From Planctomycetota bacterium (GTDB taxonomy: Bacteria > Planctomycetota > Planctomycetia > Planctomycetales > Planctomycetaceae), in the NCBI GenBank assembly GCA_022600195.1, contig JAHZKX010000018.1, positions 62,001 to 126,000 of the forward strand: DNA of 64,000 nt, read 5' to 3'. Position 1 is the stretch's first letter, and each line of letters opens with the position of its first letter. The translations under genes were made by a program, and so were the position numbers. The notes beneath the pieces were generated by a model. The model was given only the letters and a program-made list of their open reading frames with translations. It searched no databases and had not been told where the DNA came from. Shown piece by piece: positions 17,490 to 27,900 of this stretch.

Positions 17490-19172
17490 ATGACAGCCTC
17501 ACTTTTTCAGATAATAAAATCAACTGTGAGAAATTTTTCATTCCTTGCACCACTGATCCTCTTTACCTGTGTACTATTTCCACTTTCCTTACAGGCGCAA
17601 GAAAACGAAAACCTCAAGCAGAAGCTGGCGAAGCTGCCCCATCCCTGGCAGGAAAAACTACATCGACTCACTCTCAAAGAGTACACAGAAACCTTAAAAT
17701 TCTGGGAAGAATCGCACCCGGACTGGGTTCAGGTAGACCGGATTGGTGTCACAGCCGAAGGTATCCCCCTTTCGATGTTGAAAATCACAGATCCGAAAAC
17801 TAAAGACCATCAGAAACAAGTATGCTTGATGACCGCCCTGCATGGGGGTCCGGAACGTAGTGGCACAACCACGGTCATGCACTACATCGAATGGCTACTC
17901 AGCAATGATCCGGCTGCACAGGAAACTCGAAAAAAACAACTACTGCTGATCATCCCGATCATCAACCCTTATGCGTATTTTGAAACGGACCGATTTGGGA
18001 ACTCGCAGAAAATTGACCCTTATACGGGAGGCGGAACTAACAATTGGGACCTGAAAACATTTCAGTTTAAGCACCCCGAAAAATCTCCTGAAGTGATGGC
18101 GATCCTCTCGGTTCTTGATGAATTTAAACCAGAAGTCCATGTCGATGTGCATGGCACAGGATTACAGGAATACAGCCCCGATCAATTGGGATCGCGTGAA
18201 CGTTATCGCGGCCAAACCATGTTTGAAGTCACCGGATCGGCTTATTCGAATTTCACATTACGGCCCTGGGATTGGCGGATCACCGAAGCCATTAATCAGG
18301 CAGGCATGAAAGCCGGCTACGGCTACGATCGCTTCGAAGCCGATTCCCAAAGATTACTCTGGGGAAATCAACTGACAGCAATGTCGAAAAAACTCTGGCT
18401 GGGACGCCCTATGTTTTACACGGCCCATTATGGATATGCACGTTACCACACCCTGATTATGGCATTCGAAGTAGGCTGGGAAGGCAGCGGCCTGGCACGA
18501 TTAAAGGGCTTGATGAATATCGGAAATTCAAAATGGAACAGTTCCTTTTTCCCTGGCTATCCGGTAAACCGTATGCAGTCCTACATCGGTCATTACGTGA
18601 GTGCCTGGGGCAACACGCCACAAAACAGGCGCAAAAGTCGCGTGGAACTCTGGCAGATCCAACCCCACTTCTCACAAGCAGTCCTCTATCCGCAAACCGC
18701 GGGCAGAGACACTTATATCATCGCCACATCTTCAAAGAGTGCTGAATTGCTCTCACCAGACATTCAACAGTTCCTCGACAACATTAAACCGATCCCAGAG
18801 ATCAATCACGGCGCCCTCCAGGCCATTATTAAGGATGGTCCGGAAATCAAGATCGCAGTCAGCAAGGGTGCCTCCACGAAAGAGAAAGAAACACCCATTG
18901 AGCAGGGAATCGCATTTCAATTACGTATCCCTTATCAAAATCCGAACCTGGCTGATATCCGTTTGAACGGACACCTCTTGAAAAAAAGTGAGACCGACGG
19001 CTACGTCCACTGGTATGGAGACGGTTTTACGCACGTGCAAATCAATATACCTCCCGAAAAATCAAAAACCAACGATCTCTACATCATCACCTGTCTGTAT
19101 CATCCAAAAGAAAAAAGAGCATATGGCTGGAAGCCACCGCAAACAGTTTTAGAAAGAATCAAGCAGAAATAA
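17490..19172 (+). CDS. M14-like zinc carboxypeptidase, secreted
   Basis: The protein has 560 residues with a Sec signal ending near LSLQAQ (residue 37). The peptidase domain spans about 60-350. Likely zinc ligands are H118 and E122 in LHGGPERSG and one of the His in HVDVHGTG (H217 or H221); E327 in AFEVGW is the candidate general base. The first motif has spacing H-x3-E rather than the family's H-x2-E, so zinc geometry is uncertain. The C-terminal 180 residues look like a beta domain (FQLRIPYQNP, VHWYGDGFTHVQINIP). It probably trims peptides or amide-linked groups from polymers outside the cytoplasm. It follows the regulator by 48 bases and has an AGGA ribosome site. Confidence 0.8.
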   Translation: MTASLFQIIKSTVRNFSFLAPLILFTCVLFPLSLQAQENENLKQKLAKLPHPWQEKLHRLTLKEYTETLKFWEESHPDWVQVDRIGVTAEGIPLSMLKITDPKTKDHQKQVCLMTALHGGPERSGTTTVMHYIEWLLSNDPAAQETRKKQLLLIIPIINPYAYFETDRFGNSQKIDPYTGGGTNNWDLKTFQFKHPEKSPEVMAILSVLDEFKPEVHVDVHGTGLQEYSPDQLGSRERYRGQTMFEVTGSAYSNFTLRPWDWRITEAINQAGMKAGYGYDRFEADSQRLLWGNQLTAMSKKLWLGRPMFYTAHYGYARYHTLIMAFEVGWEGSGLARLKGLMNIGNSKWNSSFFPGYPVNRMQSYIGHYVSAWGNTPQNRRKSRVELWQIQPHFSQAVLYPQTAGRDTYIIATSSKSAELLSPDIQQFLDNIKPIPEINHGALQAIIKDGPEIKIAVSKGASTKEKETPIEQGIAFQLRIPYQNPNLADIRLNGHLLKKSETDGYVHWYGDGFTHVQINIPPEKSKTNDLYIITCLYHPKEKRAYGWKPPQTVLERIKQK

Positions 19173-19228
19173 ACCACACATTAATAATTCGCTTTGGATT
19201 CACTTCAGTCAACATAAAGGAACCCACC

Positions 19229-20233
19229 ATGAAAATCGCTTCGCCGCTCATTGCCGCACTCCTTCTGATTCTCAATTCAACCCTGCCCCTGGAAGCATCA
19301 GAACCGGTTCAGTTAAAACTGGAAAGCGTTCAAAAGATCTGGGATCAAGACCCGCACAACGCATTTACCGGACTAACCCGTTTTAAAGATCAGTGGTTCT
19401 GCGTCTTCCGCACAGGCAAAGCGCATGTTTCAAATGATGGCGCACTACAGGTGCTTTCGTCCAAAGATGGTAAAGACTGGAAACCGGTGGCCCGCCTCAC
19501 ATCAGAGACAGCCGACCTGCGCGATGCAAAAATCGCGGTCACCCCCAAAGGTCAACTCATGCTGAGTGGTGCTGCCGCCTTGCATCAGCCCAATCCCATT
19601 CGACACGAGTCGATGACCTGGTTCTCTGATGATGGTACACACTGGTCGAAAGGAAATGTTATCGGCGATCCCAACATGTGGCTCTGGGGTATGAGATGGC
19701 ACGAAGGCAATGTTTACAGTATTGGATATCAAACCGGAAAAACAGCACCCAAATTCACACGACTTTACAAAAGCAAAAATGGCATAAAATATGAAACCGT
19801 CGTGGACAAATTAATCGAAAAAGGGTATTCCAACGAAAGTTCCCTTATTTTTACCAAAGACAAAACCTGCTACTGCCTGCTTCGCCGCGATGGTAGTGGC
19901 AAGGGAGCCAACGGACTTCTGGGTGTCGCAAAACCACCTTACACCGATTGGACCTGGAAAGACCTGGGAGTCAAAATTGGTGGCCCAGAACTCTTTCAAC
20001 TACCCGATGGTCGTTTTCTGGCAACGGTGAGACTTTATACTCCCAAAGCCCATACATCAATCTGCCAGATCGATGTTGAAAAAGGCACACTCACAGAACT
20101 GCTCAAGCTCCCCAGTGGCGGCGATACCAGCTACGCCAACATGGTACTTCACGATGGCGTGCTCAATGTCAGTTACTATTCCAGTCACGAAGGAAAAACC
20201 TCGATTTACTTCGCGAAAGTCAGCTATAAATAA
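19229..20233 (+). CDS. Sialidase-like beta-propeller secreted protein
   Basis: The protein has 334 residues and a Sec signal (MKIASPLIAALLLILNSTLPLEA). Asp-box-like elements S-x-D-G-x-x-W recur (LSSKDGKDWKP, WFSDDGTHWSKG, YKSKNGIKYE), which fits a six-blade exo-alpha-sialidase-type propeller. Full sialidases carry an Arg triad and a Tyr/Glu pair; I cannot confirm them, so activity on sialic acid is not claimed. AGGA lies before the ATG. It sits 56 bases after the peptidase gene and before a strong terminator, which closes the regulator-peptidase-propeller unit. Confidence 0.8.
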   Translation: MKIASPLIAALLLILNSTLPLEASEPVQLKLESVQKIWDQDPHNAFTGLTRFKDQWFCVFRTGKAHVSNDGALQVLSSKDGKDWKPVARLTSETADLRDAKIAVTPKGQLMLSGAAALHQPNPIRHESMTWFSDDGTHWSKGNVIGDPNMWLWGMRWHEGNVYSIGYQTGKTAPKFTRLYKSKNGIKYETVVDKLIEKGYSNESSLIFTKDKTCYCLLRRDGSGKGANGLLGVAKPPYTDWTWKDLGVKIGGPELFQLPDGRFLATVRLYTPKAHTSICQIDVEKGTLTELLKLPSGGDTSYANMVLHDGVLNVSYYSSHEGKTSIYFAKVSYK

Positions 20234-20262
20234 GTCTTTCCACAATGAAGGGCCTGAGCATA

Positions 20263-20304
20263 AGCAGGGATCAGTGAAATACATTTCACTGATCCCTGCT
20301 TTTT
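20263..20304 (+). terminator. Strong Rho-independent terminator
   Basis: A perfect 17-bp stem (20263-20279 with 20284-20300) with a 4-base loop is followed by TTTT. It ends the transcription unit that includes the sialidase-like gene. The GHL10 gene at 20419 therefore needs its own promoter or read-through. Confidence 0.92.
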
Positions 20305-20418
20305 ATATTCCCTTTGAAAACTCATCATTTTACAAAGCCTTGCCCGATACCAGCGAAACAGATAAAACTACCATTAAATTTCGTGCTATGATGTTTCCAT
20401 TCTAACGGCAGGTATCTG

Positions 20419-22884
20419 ATGTTTCATCAACTTCCTATTCTCTTCGTACTCACCGTGGGATTCTCATCCGGAACGGAAATAGTTCTGGATGATTTCAATT
20501 ACGCCTCATCCTCAGCAGTACGAAAATCCTGGCAAGAACTTAAAGGGACTCTGCCACTCTCTGTTCAACAGATGAATAAAAAGAATGCATTACTACTATC
20601 GGCGCCCTTCTCCTCAAATCGTAAGATCCCCCGTGCAGGCATGGACAAGAGCGTGAAGCTTGACCTGTCTACACCAAGTCTATTCATCTTCGATGTGAAA
20701 CCAGAATCCCCCAATAGCAATCATCGGATCAGCCTCTATTTCAAAAGCGGTCCCGGTTGGTATTCCGCAGCGTCGCAAGTCAATGGAAAAGACTGGCAGA
20801 CTTTGCGCTTTCTCAAAAGTGACTTTCGTCCTGAGGACAAACCAGTCAGCTGGAACAAAATTGAAGCAATTCGCTTGGTCGTCTGGCGAGACTCAGACGC
20901 AGAACCAGATACCCACTTTCAATTTCGTCACCTGAAAGCTTTGACAAATGAGATCGCCATCATCGTCCCGGACCTGAGCCTGCAGAAAAAAGAACAGGAC
21001 ACTTTCGCCGCCGCGGAGCGTATTGAAGGCTTTCTGCAAACCGGTGGAATTCAATGCGACCGGATCAGCGAAACAGTGTTAACATCACAAACATTGGGAA
21101 ACCGATCTGTTGCCATCCTCCCCTTTAATCCCAATATCTCGCCAAAAACTTGTAAAACACTGAATCAGTTCATGCAACGGGGAGGTAAAGTCTTTCTGAA
21201 TTTTCATATTCCAACTGCTCTGGAAAAAAATCTCGGAATCAAAAAAGGAAAATACTTCAAGCCAGAAAAAACGGGCGGGTTGGCAGCGATACGCCTTAAA
21301 GATTCCAACATCAAGGGGCTTCCCTCTATGGTGAAACAGGCTTCCTGGAATCTGGTAGCCGCAAGTCCCACAGGACACAATGCCCACATCGTCGGCGAAT
21401 GGTTGGATGACAAAGGGAAGGGAACAGGTAAACCGGCATTAATTGTCAGTGACCGGGGCGCCTATTTCAGCCATCTCATTCTTGGCGATGATCCCATTCA
21501 AAAACAGGAACTGCTCACAGCCCTGATGGGACACTTTCAACCCAGTCTCTGGCACTCCATAGCAGAAGCGACCATTGAACAAGCAGGACAGGTTGGTCCC
21601 TTTCATACATTCACCGACCTAAAACAACACATCGTTTCGACCGTTACACCGCAAAAAAGTCGCGAGTTAGCGGCTCGCGATCTTGATCAAACCATCACCA
21701 GCTTGCAGCAAGCAAAACGCCTGCTGAAACAGAATGAAGCTTTTAAATCGATCCCCTTTGCCCGAGCCTGTCGTGAAAAACGGGTCAAAATTTATTTACT
21801 CACACGTGCCAGCCCTCCACAGGAAGCACGTGCCTTCTGGGATCACTCTCCGACAGGTCCCTATCCCGGCGACTGGAATCGGACTTGCAAAGAACTGTCT
21901 AACGCGGGCTTTAATATGATCATTCCGAATATGCTCTGGGGAGGTCTCGCGCATTACCCCAGCGATGTACTTCCACGCAGTCAGACATATGAGAAGTATG
22001 GCGATCAAATCGAACAATGTTTGAAAGCCGCCCATCAACATGGGCTGGAAGTTCATGTCTGGAAAGTCAATCACAATCTCTCTACAGCGCCAGCATCATT
22101 CATCAAAAAAATGCGAGATGCCGGCCGCACACAAGTCAGCGTCAAAGGGGAACCATCAGACTGGCTCAACCCCGCACACCCGGAGAACTTTCAACTTGAA
22201 GTCGACAGCATGCTGGAAGTTGTGAAAAAGTATCCCGTTGATGGCATTCATTTCGACTATATCCGCTACCCCAACGATCGACATTGCTACAGCGATTACA
22301 GCCGAAAAAAGTTCGAATCGGACACAGGCATTAAAGTCACAAACTGGCCAGGTGACTGTTACAACGGAAAACTGAAAAGTCAATACCGAGACTGGCGGGC
22401 CGCTCAGATCACAAGACTGGTAGAAACCGTTCAGCGCGAAGCTCGCAAGCTGAGGCCAGGAATTAAAATCTCGGCAGCTGTCTTCCGCGAATATCCCGAA
22501 TGCCGTGAATGGGTGGCTCAAGATTGGCCGCTCTGGGCCAAACGTGGTTATCTCGATTTCATCTGCCCCATGGATTACACCGATAACGACAGGCAATTTC
22601 AAATCTGGATCGAAGAACAACAGAAACACCTTGCCGGTAGTATTCCCATTTACCCGGGAATTGGCGCCCTCTCGGCACGCACCACCTTGAGCAGCGACCG
22701 TGTCCTGGGACAAATCGCGATTACAAGACAACTCAAAACAGGTGGCTTCACAGTCTTCAGCTTAAACCAGCAAACCCTCTCCAGCATTGTTCCCGACTTC
22801 AAACTGAGTGCCGGAAAAGTGAAGGCAACGCCCACACATAGACTGAAAAGCCAGGCCATAAAAAACAGGCAGATCAAAAAATAA
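20419..22884 (+). CDS. Family 10 glycosylhydrolase-like (GHL10) secreted protein
   Basis: The protein has 821 residues with a short Sec-like N-terminus (MFHQLPILFVLTVGFSSG). Residues about 20-175 form a carbohydrate-binding-like beta sandwich (VLDDFNYASS, ISLYFKSGPGWYSAAS, FQFRHLKAL). A flavodoxin/glutamine-amidotransferase-like module follows at about 180-380 (VPDLSLQKKEQDTFAAAERIEGFL). The GHL10 (PF02638) TIM barrel lies at about 450-780: VKIYLLTRAS, GFNMIIPNMLWGG, HGLEVHVWKVN, then PVDGIHFDYIRYPN, whose Asp is the usual catalytic candidate, and LDFICPMDYTD. The probable role is glycoside hydrolysis of an unknown polymer. A terminator upstream separates it from the sialidase-like gene. Its stop lies inside the RtcB terminator hairpin. 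Confidence 0.87.
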   Translation: MFHQLPILFVLTVGFSSGTEIVLDDFNYASSSAVRKSWQELKGTLPLSVQQMNKKNALLLSAPFSSNRKIPRAGMDKSVKLDLSTPSLFIFDVKPESPNSNHRISLYFKSGPGWYSAASQVNGKDWQTLRFLKSDFRPEDKPVSWNKIEAIRLVVWRDSDAEPDTHFQFRHLKALTNEIAIIVPDLSLQKKEQDTFAAAERIEGFLQTGGIQCDRISETVLTSQTLGNRSVAILPFNPNISPKTCKTLNQFMQRGGKVFLNFHIPTALEKNLGIKKGKYFKPEKTGGLAAIRLKDSNIKGLPSMVKQASWNLVAASPTGHNAHIVGEWLDDKGKGTGKPALIVSDRGAYFSHLILGDDPIQKQELLTALMGHFQPSLWHSIAEATIEQAGQVGPFHTFTDLKQHIVSTVTPQKSRELAARDLDQTITSLQQAKRLLKQNEAFKSIPFARACREKRVKIYLLTRASPPQEARAFWDHSPTGPYPGDWNRTCKELSNAGFNMIIPNMLWGGLAHYPSDVLPRSQTYEKYGDQIEQCLKAAHQHGLEVHVWKVNHNLSTAPASFIKKMRDAGRTQVSVKGEPSDWLNPAHPENFQLEVDSMLEVVKKYPVDGIHFDYIRYPNDRHCYSDYSRKKFESDTGIKVTNWPGDCYNGKLKSQYRDWRAAQITRLVETVQREARKLRPGIKISAAVFREYPECREWVAQDWPLWAKRGYLDFICPMDYTDNDRQFQIWIEEQQKHLAGSIPIYPGIGALSARTTLSSDRVLGQIAITRQLKTGGFTVFSLNQQTLSSIVPDFKLSAGKVKATPTHRLKSQAIKNRQIKK

Positions 22885-22901
22885 TTTCCGATCTGCCTGT
22901 T
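22860..22901 (-). terminator. Rho-independent terminator of rtcB
   Basis: The 12-bp stem (22864-22875 with 22890-22901) is followed on the minus strand by six T. It starts 18 bases past the rtcB stop and overlaps the end of the convergent GHL10 gene, including its stop codon. Confidence 0.85.
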
Positions 22902-22919
22902 ACCATTTCTCAAAACGAG

Positions 22920-24329
22920 TCAATCTTCCGCACGGCTTCCATCGCCGCACATTTTGACAATCTTAGGATTGAAACGCGCTACAATATCCACCAGATCCTG
23001 CTGTTCCGCCATCACCTCCATAATGTTTTTATAAACACCAGGAACTTCATCAGCGCCCGCAGAAATCACGGTGATTCCTCGTTTTGCCAAATCGTTTCTG
23101 ACAGCATTCCAGGTATATTTCTCCTTTCCCTTTCTACGAGACATACAACGCCCCGCACCATGAGAAGCGGAATTCAAACTCGCTGCATTTCCTTTTCCAC
23201 GCACCACAAACGCAGGATCAGCCATGGAGCCGGGAATCACACCCAATTCACCCGCTGCCGCGGGAGTTGCCCCCTTACGATGCACGTAAACTTCCTTACC
23301 ATCATGCATCTCCTTCCAGGCAAAGTTGTGATGATTCTCCACTCCGGAAATCACTTTACTTCCCAGAATTTCAGAAACATTTTCGTGGATCACAGCATGG
23401 TTCGCAGCTGCGTATTCACCCATCAAATTCATCGCAGCCCAATATTCCTGACCTGCTTCGGAATCCATTTCCAACCAGGCCAGACGTCCCAGCTTATGGT
23501 GACGTTTATGTAAACGTGACTGGGCAATCGAAGAATAGGTACTACACACGGCAGCTCCCACTCCACGACTTCCACTATGGCTCATCAGTGCCACGTATTC
23601 ACCAGCTGTCAAACCAAGCTCTTCGTCATCCTCCGTAAAAGTGACGACACCAAATTCTACAAAATGATTCCCGGAACCCGATGATCCCAATTGCTTCCAG
23701 GCCTTATCCTTTTTCTCACGAGTCACTTTCGATACGGTCCAATCCTCATCCATCACGGAATGGCGTTGCCGTTTTTCATGAGCTTTACCTACTCCAAATA
23801 CGGTTCCCCGATTCAAAGCATCCACAAACTGATGCTTTTTCTTGTCCAGAGAATCAACTGGGATGTCCAATATTGATAGTTTCATTCGACAGGCAATGTC
23901 GACACCGACAGCGTAGGGAATCACAGCATCTTCCAGTGCCAGAACACCACCAATAGGCAAGCCATAGCCAATGTGTGCATCGGGCATCAAGGCTGCTCCA
24001 CGCGCGGAAGGAACATGACATGCCAGATCCATCTGCGATAACGCACCGTCATCGATTCCGTCTTGACCCCAAATCTGATACTCGATTGGTTCAAAGACTT
24101 CCTCGCGATTATCGTCGATCAGTTCCAAAGCCAGTTGCCGAAAAGCTTCGTCTTCCAGAAATTCTTCCGGATGTGCCACAACCTTCTGGATGCGTTCTTT
24201 CAATTCCTTGCCACGCACTTTTCCCGCACCAGCTTTCTTTTCATTGGCTACGGCTGTTTGAATCGCCGTTTTGGCTGTCTTCAAACAGTATTGCGGAACT
24301 CCGATTTTCAGCAATTGTCGAGAGTTCAT
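22920..24329 (-). CDS. rtcB: RtcB-family RNA ligase
   Basis: The protein has 469 residues, close to the family norm. RtcB joins RNA ends with 2',3'-cyclic phosphate or 3'-phosphate to 5'-OH using GTP and Mn2+. Visible landmarks are MPDAHIGYGLPIGG, the metal-binding segment VDIACRMKLS (Cys kept, where many members read D-I-G-C-G), GSSGSGNHFVEFG, ENHHNFAWKE, the HRKGATPA loop and SASHGAGR with the His that takes GMP. It stands alone, without rtcA, rtcR or archease beside it. GGAG lies before the ATG. The family is sure; the exact RNA substrate is open. Confidence 0.92.
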   Translation of the reverse strand: MNSRQLLKIGVPQYCLKTAKTAIQTAVANEKKAGAGKVRGKELKERIQKVVAHPEEFLEDEAFRQLALELIDDNREEVFEPIEYQIWGQDGIDDGALSQMDLACHVPSARGAALMPDAHIGYGLPIGGVLALEDAVIPYAVGVDIACRMKLSILDIPVDSLDKKKHQFVDALNRGTVFGVGKAHEKRQRHSVMDEDWTVSKVTREKKDKAWKQLGSSGSGNHFVEFGVVTFTEDDEELGLTAGEYVALMSHSGSRGVGAAVCSTYSSIAQSRLHKRHHKLGRLAWLEMDSEAGQEYWAAMNLMGEYAAANHAVIHENVSEILGSKVISGVENHHNFAWKEMHDGKEVYVHRKGATPAAAGELGVIPGSMADPAFVVRGKGNAASLNSASHGAGRCMSRRKGKEKYTWNAVRNDLAKRGITVISAGADEVPGVYKNIMEVMAEQQDLVDIVARFNPKIVKMCGDGSRAED

Positions 24330-24921
24330 CTCTCTACTCCCTTTGATTTCAAGTCAGGCATTATTTCAATCTGCCCAGGATTTATACTATCACGTTTTGT
24401 TCCCAGTGGACACGGGAAGAGCTGACAGGTTCCCTCTTCTTCAGGAGCCTGAAAAGTTCAGACCAACATAAACTCGCCCTTCGACGTAAAACTGATAGAA
24501 AATGCTTCATGACGATCTGACAAAAATTCGATCATCCACCGAAAGTTGATATCAATGCCAGAAATACCTTGAAATGCAAAGATTGATTCTAATCTCCCTG
24601 AATTCAGCACGAACCGAAACATCTGATTCACAATAAGATACGTCATATTCTATTTATCGACGTCTTGCAAAGGCTTTTGACGGACATTAGAATGAGGAAA
24701 TGAACCTGAATTCAGGAACTTCAGCTTTGCTCCCCCGTTCCTGAAGACACTACCATCCCGCCTGCTGAGCCATGTGGTTCAGCTACCGCCGCTGCAAACT
24801 GATATGGCTTGTCGGTCGGACAGGTATCGACAGAGATTCATTGACAAGTTGAGCCACAGACGCCACCTCTCCAGGTGGTGGATCTTCATACTTGAAAATT
24901 ATTATCCAGAAGGTGAATGTC
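24330..24921. other. Intergenic region between rtcB and the second PSD1 gene
   Basis: No convincing gene is present. A 62-codon minus-strand frame (24458-24646) lacks a good ribosome site and is unsupported. The right half holds a promoter-like pair (24665-24693), a perfect palindrome CCTGAATTCAGG (24705-24716), a 9-bp hairpin (24711-24719 with 24737-24745) and an 8-bp hairpin (24861-24880) shortly before the PSD1 ribosome site. Confidence 0.6.
24665..24693 (+). promoter_or_regulatory. Predicted sigma70-type promoter for the second PSD1 gene
   Basis: TTGCAA, a spacer of 17, then TAGAAT. The start of transcription would fall near 24700, giving a leader of about 220 bases that contains the two hairpins described for this spacer. 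Confidence 0.55.
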
Positions 24922-27900
24922 ATGCTTCTTGTGTGTTTGAGCAAACGTTTTTTCCCTGCTCTTGTCCTTTCCATTCTCTGCTGCTCACTCAATCAAGTCA
25001 GCGCACAGAAACTAGAAAAAGTCTCGCCAGCGAAAATTCGCTCAATTCTTTCAGAGAATTGTTTTCAATGTCATGGACCGGATGCCAATAAACGAGCGGC
25101 TGACCTCCGATTTGATACTAAAGAAGGTGCCTTTGCTGACCTGGACGGACACAAAGCCATCGTACCCGGCAATGTCAAACAAAGCGAACTCTTAACTCGC
25201 ATCTCATCAACCGACGCCGATCTCAAAATGCCACCGGCAGATAGTGGTAAAACCCTGAAACCCGAAGAAATCGCTCTGTTGAATCGCTGGATTCAGGAAG
25301 GAGCGATCTGGCAAGATCACTGGTCTTTCGTGACACCCAAAAAAACAGCCGCTCCTGTCATCAAACAGCAGAAATGGGCCCGGACTCCTATCGACCAGTT
25401 TATTTTAGCAAGGTTGGAAAAAGAGGGACTGAAACCTTCACCAGAAGCAGACCGACGGTCTCTGATCAGACGCGTGACGCTGGACTTGACTGGTTTACCT
25501 CCCCAACCAAAAGAGGTAGAAGCATTCGTGAAAGATCAGTCTCCTGATGCCTATGAAAAAGTGATTGATCGCCTGCTGCAATCAACTCATTACGGCGAAC
25601 ACATGGGCCGTTTCTGGCTGGACATCGCTCGCTACGGCGATACACACGGATTGCACCTCGATAACTACCGCGAAATGTGGCCTTATCGGGACTGGGTCAT
25701 CAAAGCTTTCAATAAGAACATGCACTACGATCAATTTGTGATCGAACAGTTAGCCGGTGATTTGCTTCCCAACGCCACAATGGATCAGCAAATCGCCACC
25801 GGCTTCAACCGTTGTCATGTCACAACGAATGAAGGTGGTGCTATTGCTGAAGAAGTCTATGTGCGTAATGTCATTGACCGCGTTGAAACCACCGGACAGG
25901 CTTTCATGGGATTAACACTCGGATGTGCTGTCTGTCATGATCATAAATTTGACCCGTTTACCAAAACTGAATTTTACCAGATGTTTGCATTCTTCAATAA
26001 CCTGGATGGCCCCGCCATGGATGGAAACATCAAGGATTCGCCCCCTTCATTGAGAGTTCCCAATGCAGATCAGTCAAAACAACTCAAAGCTTTTAAAAAT
26101 CAAATTACCGCTCTGGATCAACAGGGAACCAGCAGAATCAAAACCAACGAACCAGCGTTCCAATCCTGGTTAAAATGGAAACAGGATATCCAGAAAACCG
26201 GCAGCAACCCGAATCTCTCGATTCCTCAGCCAGCTGGATTACTGGCGGCTTATCATCTCAATGAAAAAACAGGTGCAAAAGCCATCGATCAGGTAAACCC
26301 AAAAAACATTGCCACAGTCAAAGGCGCACCGAAATGGGTCGCTGGTAAATTTGCAAACGGATTTCAGTTTGCTCCCGGCAGCTACCTGGACCTGGGAAAA
26401 ACAGGCCAGTTTGCCAAGTCAACACCTTTTAGTTTTGCTATCTGGGTCAAAACCAACGGCGCGACTTCAGGCCCCATTGTTTCGAGTATTAACCCCAATT
26501 CGCGTGAGCGTGGTTACGATTTACAAATCACAAAACGGACGCTCAACGTCAGACTCATTGACCGTTGGCCTGGTTACGCCGTTCAGGTTCAAACAAAAAA
26601 TAATGAAATGACTCCCAACCAGTGGCATCATGTCTGTGTGACCTACGATGGTTCATCCAAAGCACATGGAGTCACAATTTACGTTGATGGAAAATCTGCT
26701 GAACTGACGATTTCCTCAGACTCATTCAAAAATACGACTCCATTGAATACGACCAACCTGCTGCTGGGCCACTCCAACACAAAGGCACATTTGACGAACG
26801 GATTTGCTGATGAATTTCGAATCTACGATCATGAGCTTTCCGAAACGGAAGTCAATCAGGTTTATTTTGATAATCAGATCGCACCGATCCTGCTATTAGC
26901 CGTAGACAAACGCTCTCCGCAGCAGTTAGATCTTTTGAGACAATATTATTTGAATCAATTCGATTCAGAATACCGCAAATTGCTGGCAAAAAAAGTTCAG
27001 ATCAAAGCACAGAACGAAAAGCTGGCGCAATCTCTACCAACAACTCTCGTTTTCCGTGAGCGAAAAGAGATGAAAGAAGCCTTCAATTTGAAACGCGGAC
27101 AATATGACCAGAAAGGTGAGAAAGTCACTCGAAAGACTCCCTCTCAATTCCCGAAGATGGCAGCCGAATGGCCAGTCAACCGCCTGGGACTGGCAAAATG
27201 GCTCGTCTCCCCCAATCATCCACTGACTGCACGTGTTACCGTAAACCGTTTCTGGCAGCAACTGTTTGGAGTGGGCATTGTAGAAACCAGCGAAGACTTT
27301 GGGAATCAGGGCGCCAATCCTGTTCACCCGGAATTGCTGGATTGGTTAGCGGTTGACTTCCAGGAACACCACTGGGATATCAAACGCTTCATGAAGCAAC
27401 TATTGATGTCGGCCACCTATCGACAAAGCTCAAATGTAACCCCCGCCCTCTACCAGAAAGATCCCAAGAACCGCTTGCTCGCAAGAGGCCCCCGCTTCCG
27501 TCTGGATGCAGAAACACTCCGCGACCAGGCTCTGGCTGTCAGTGGCTTGCTGGTTCCCGTAGTCGGCGGACCCAGTGTCAAACCACCACAACCTGATGGA
27601 TTGTGGCACGCTGTTGGTTATTCTGGCTCGAATACGGTCCGCTTCAAAAAGGATGCCGGTGCCGACAAAGTGTACCGTCGCGGCATGTATACGTTCTGGA
27701 AACGGACTTCTCCACCACCAGAAATGTCCACGTTTGATGCACCCAGTCGTGAAACCTGCACAATGCGCAGAGAACGTACTAATACTCCTTTGCAGGCATT
27801 ACTGCTATTAAATGATCCGCAATATCTGGAAGCAGCACGGGCCCTCGCTCAGCGTATGATGAAAGAAGGAGGCAAGTCTCCGGAAGATCACATTAAATTT

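Noticed and set aside
22156-22731. 191-codon minus-strand frame within GHL10
   Set aside because: It lies opposite the conserved GHL10 barrel; no family likeness.
24458-24646. 62-codon minus-strand frame downstream of the rtcB start
   Set aside because: The text looks somewhat protein-like, but the ribosome site is poor and no family is recognised; it is noted only in the intergenic entry.
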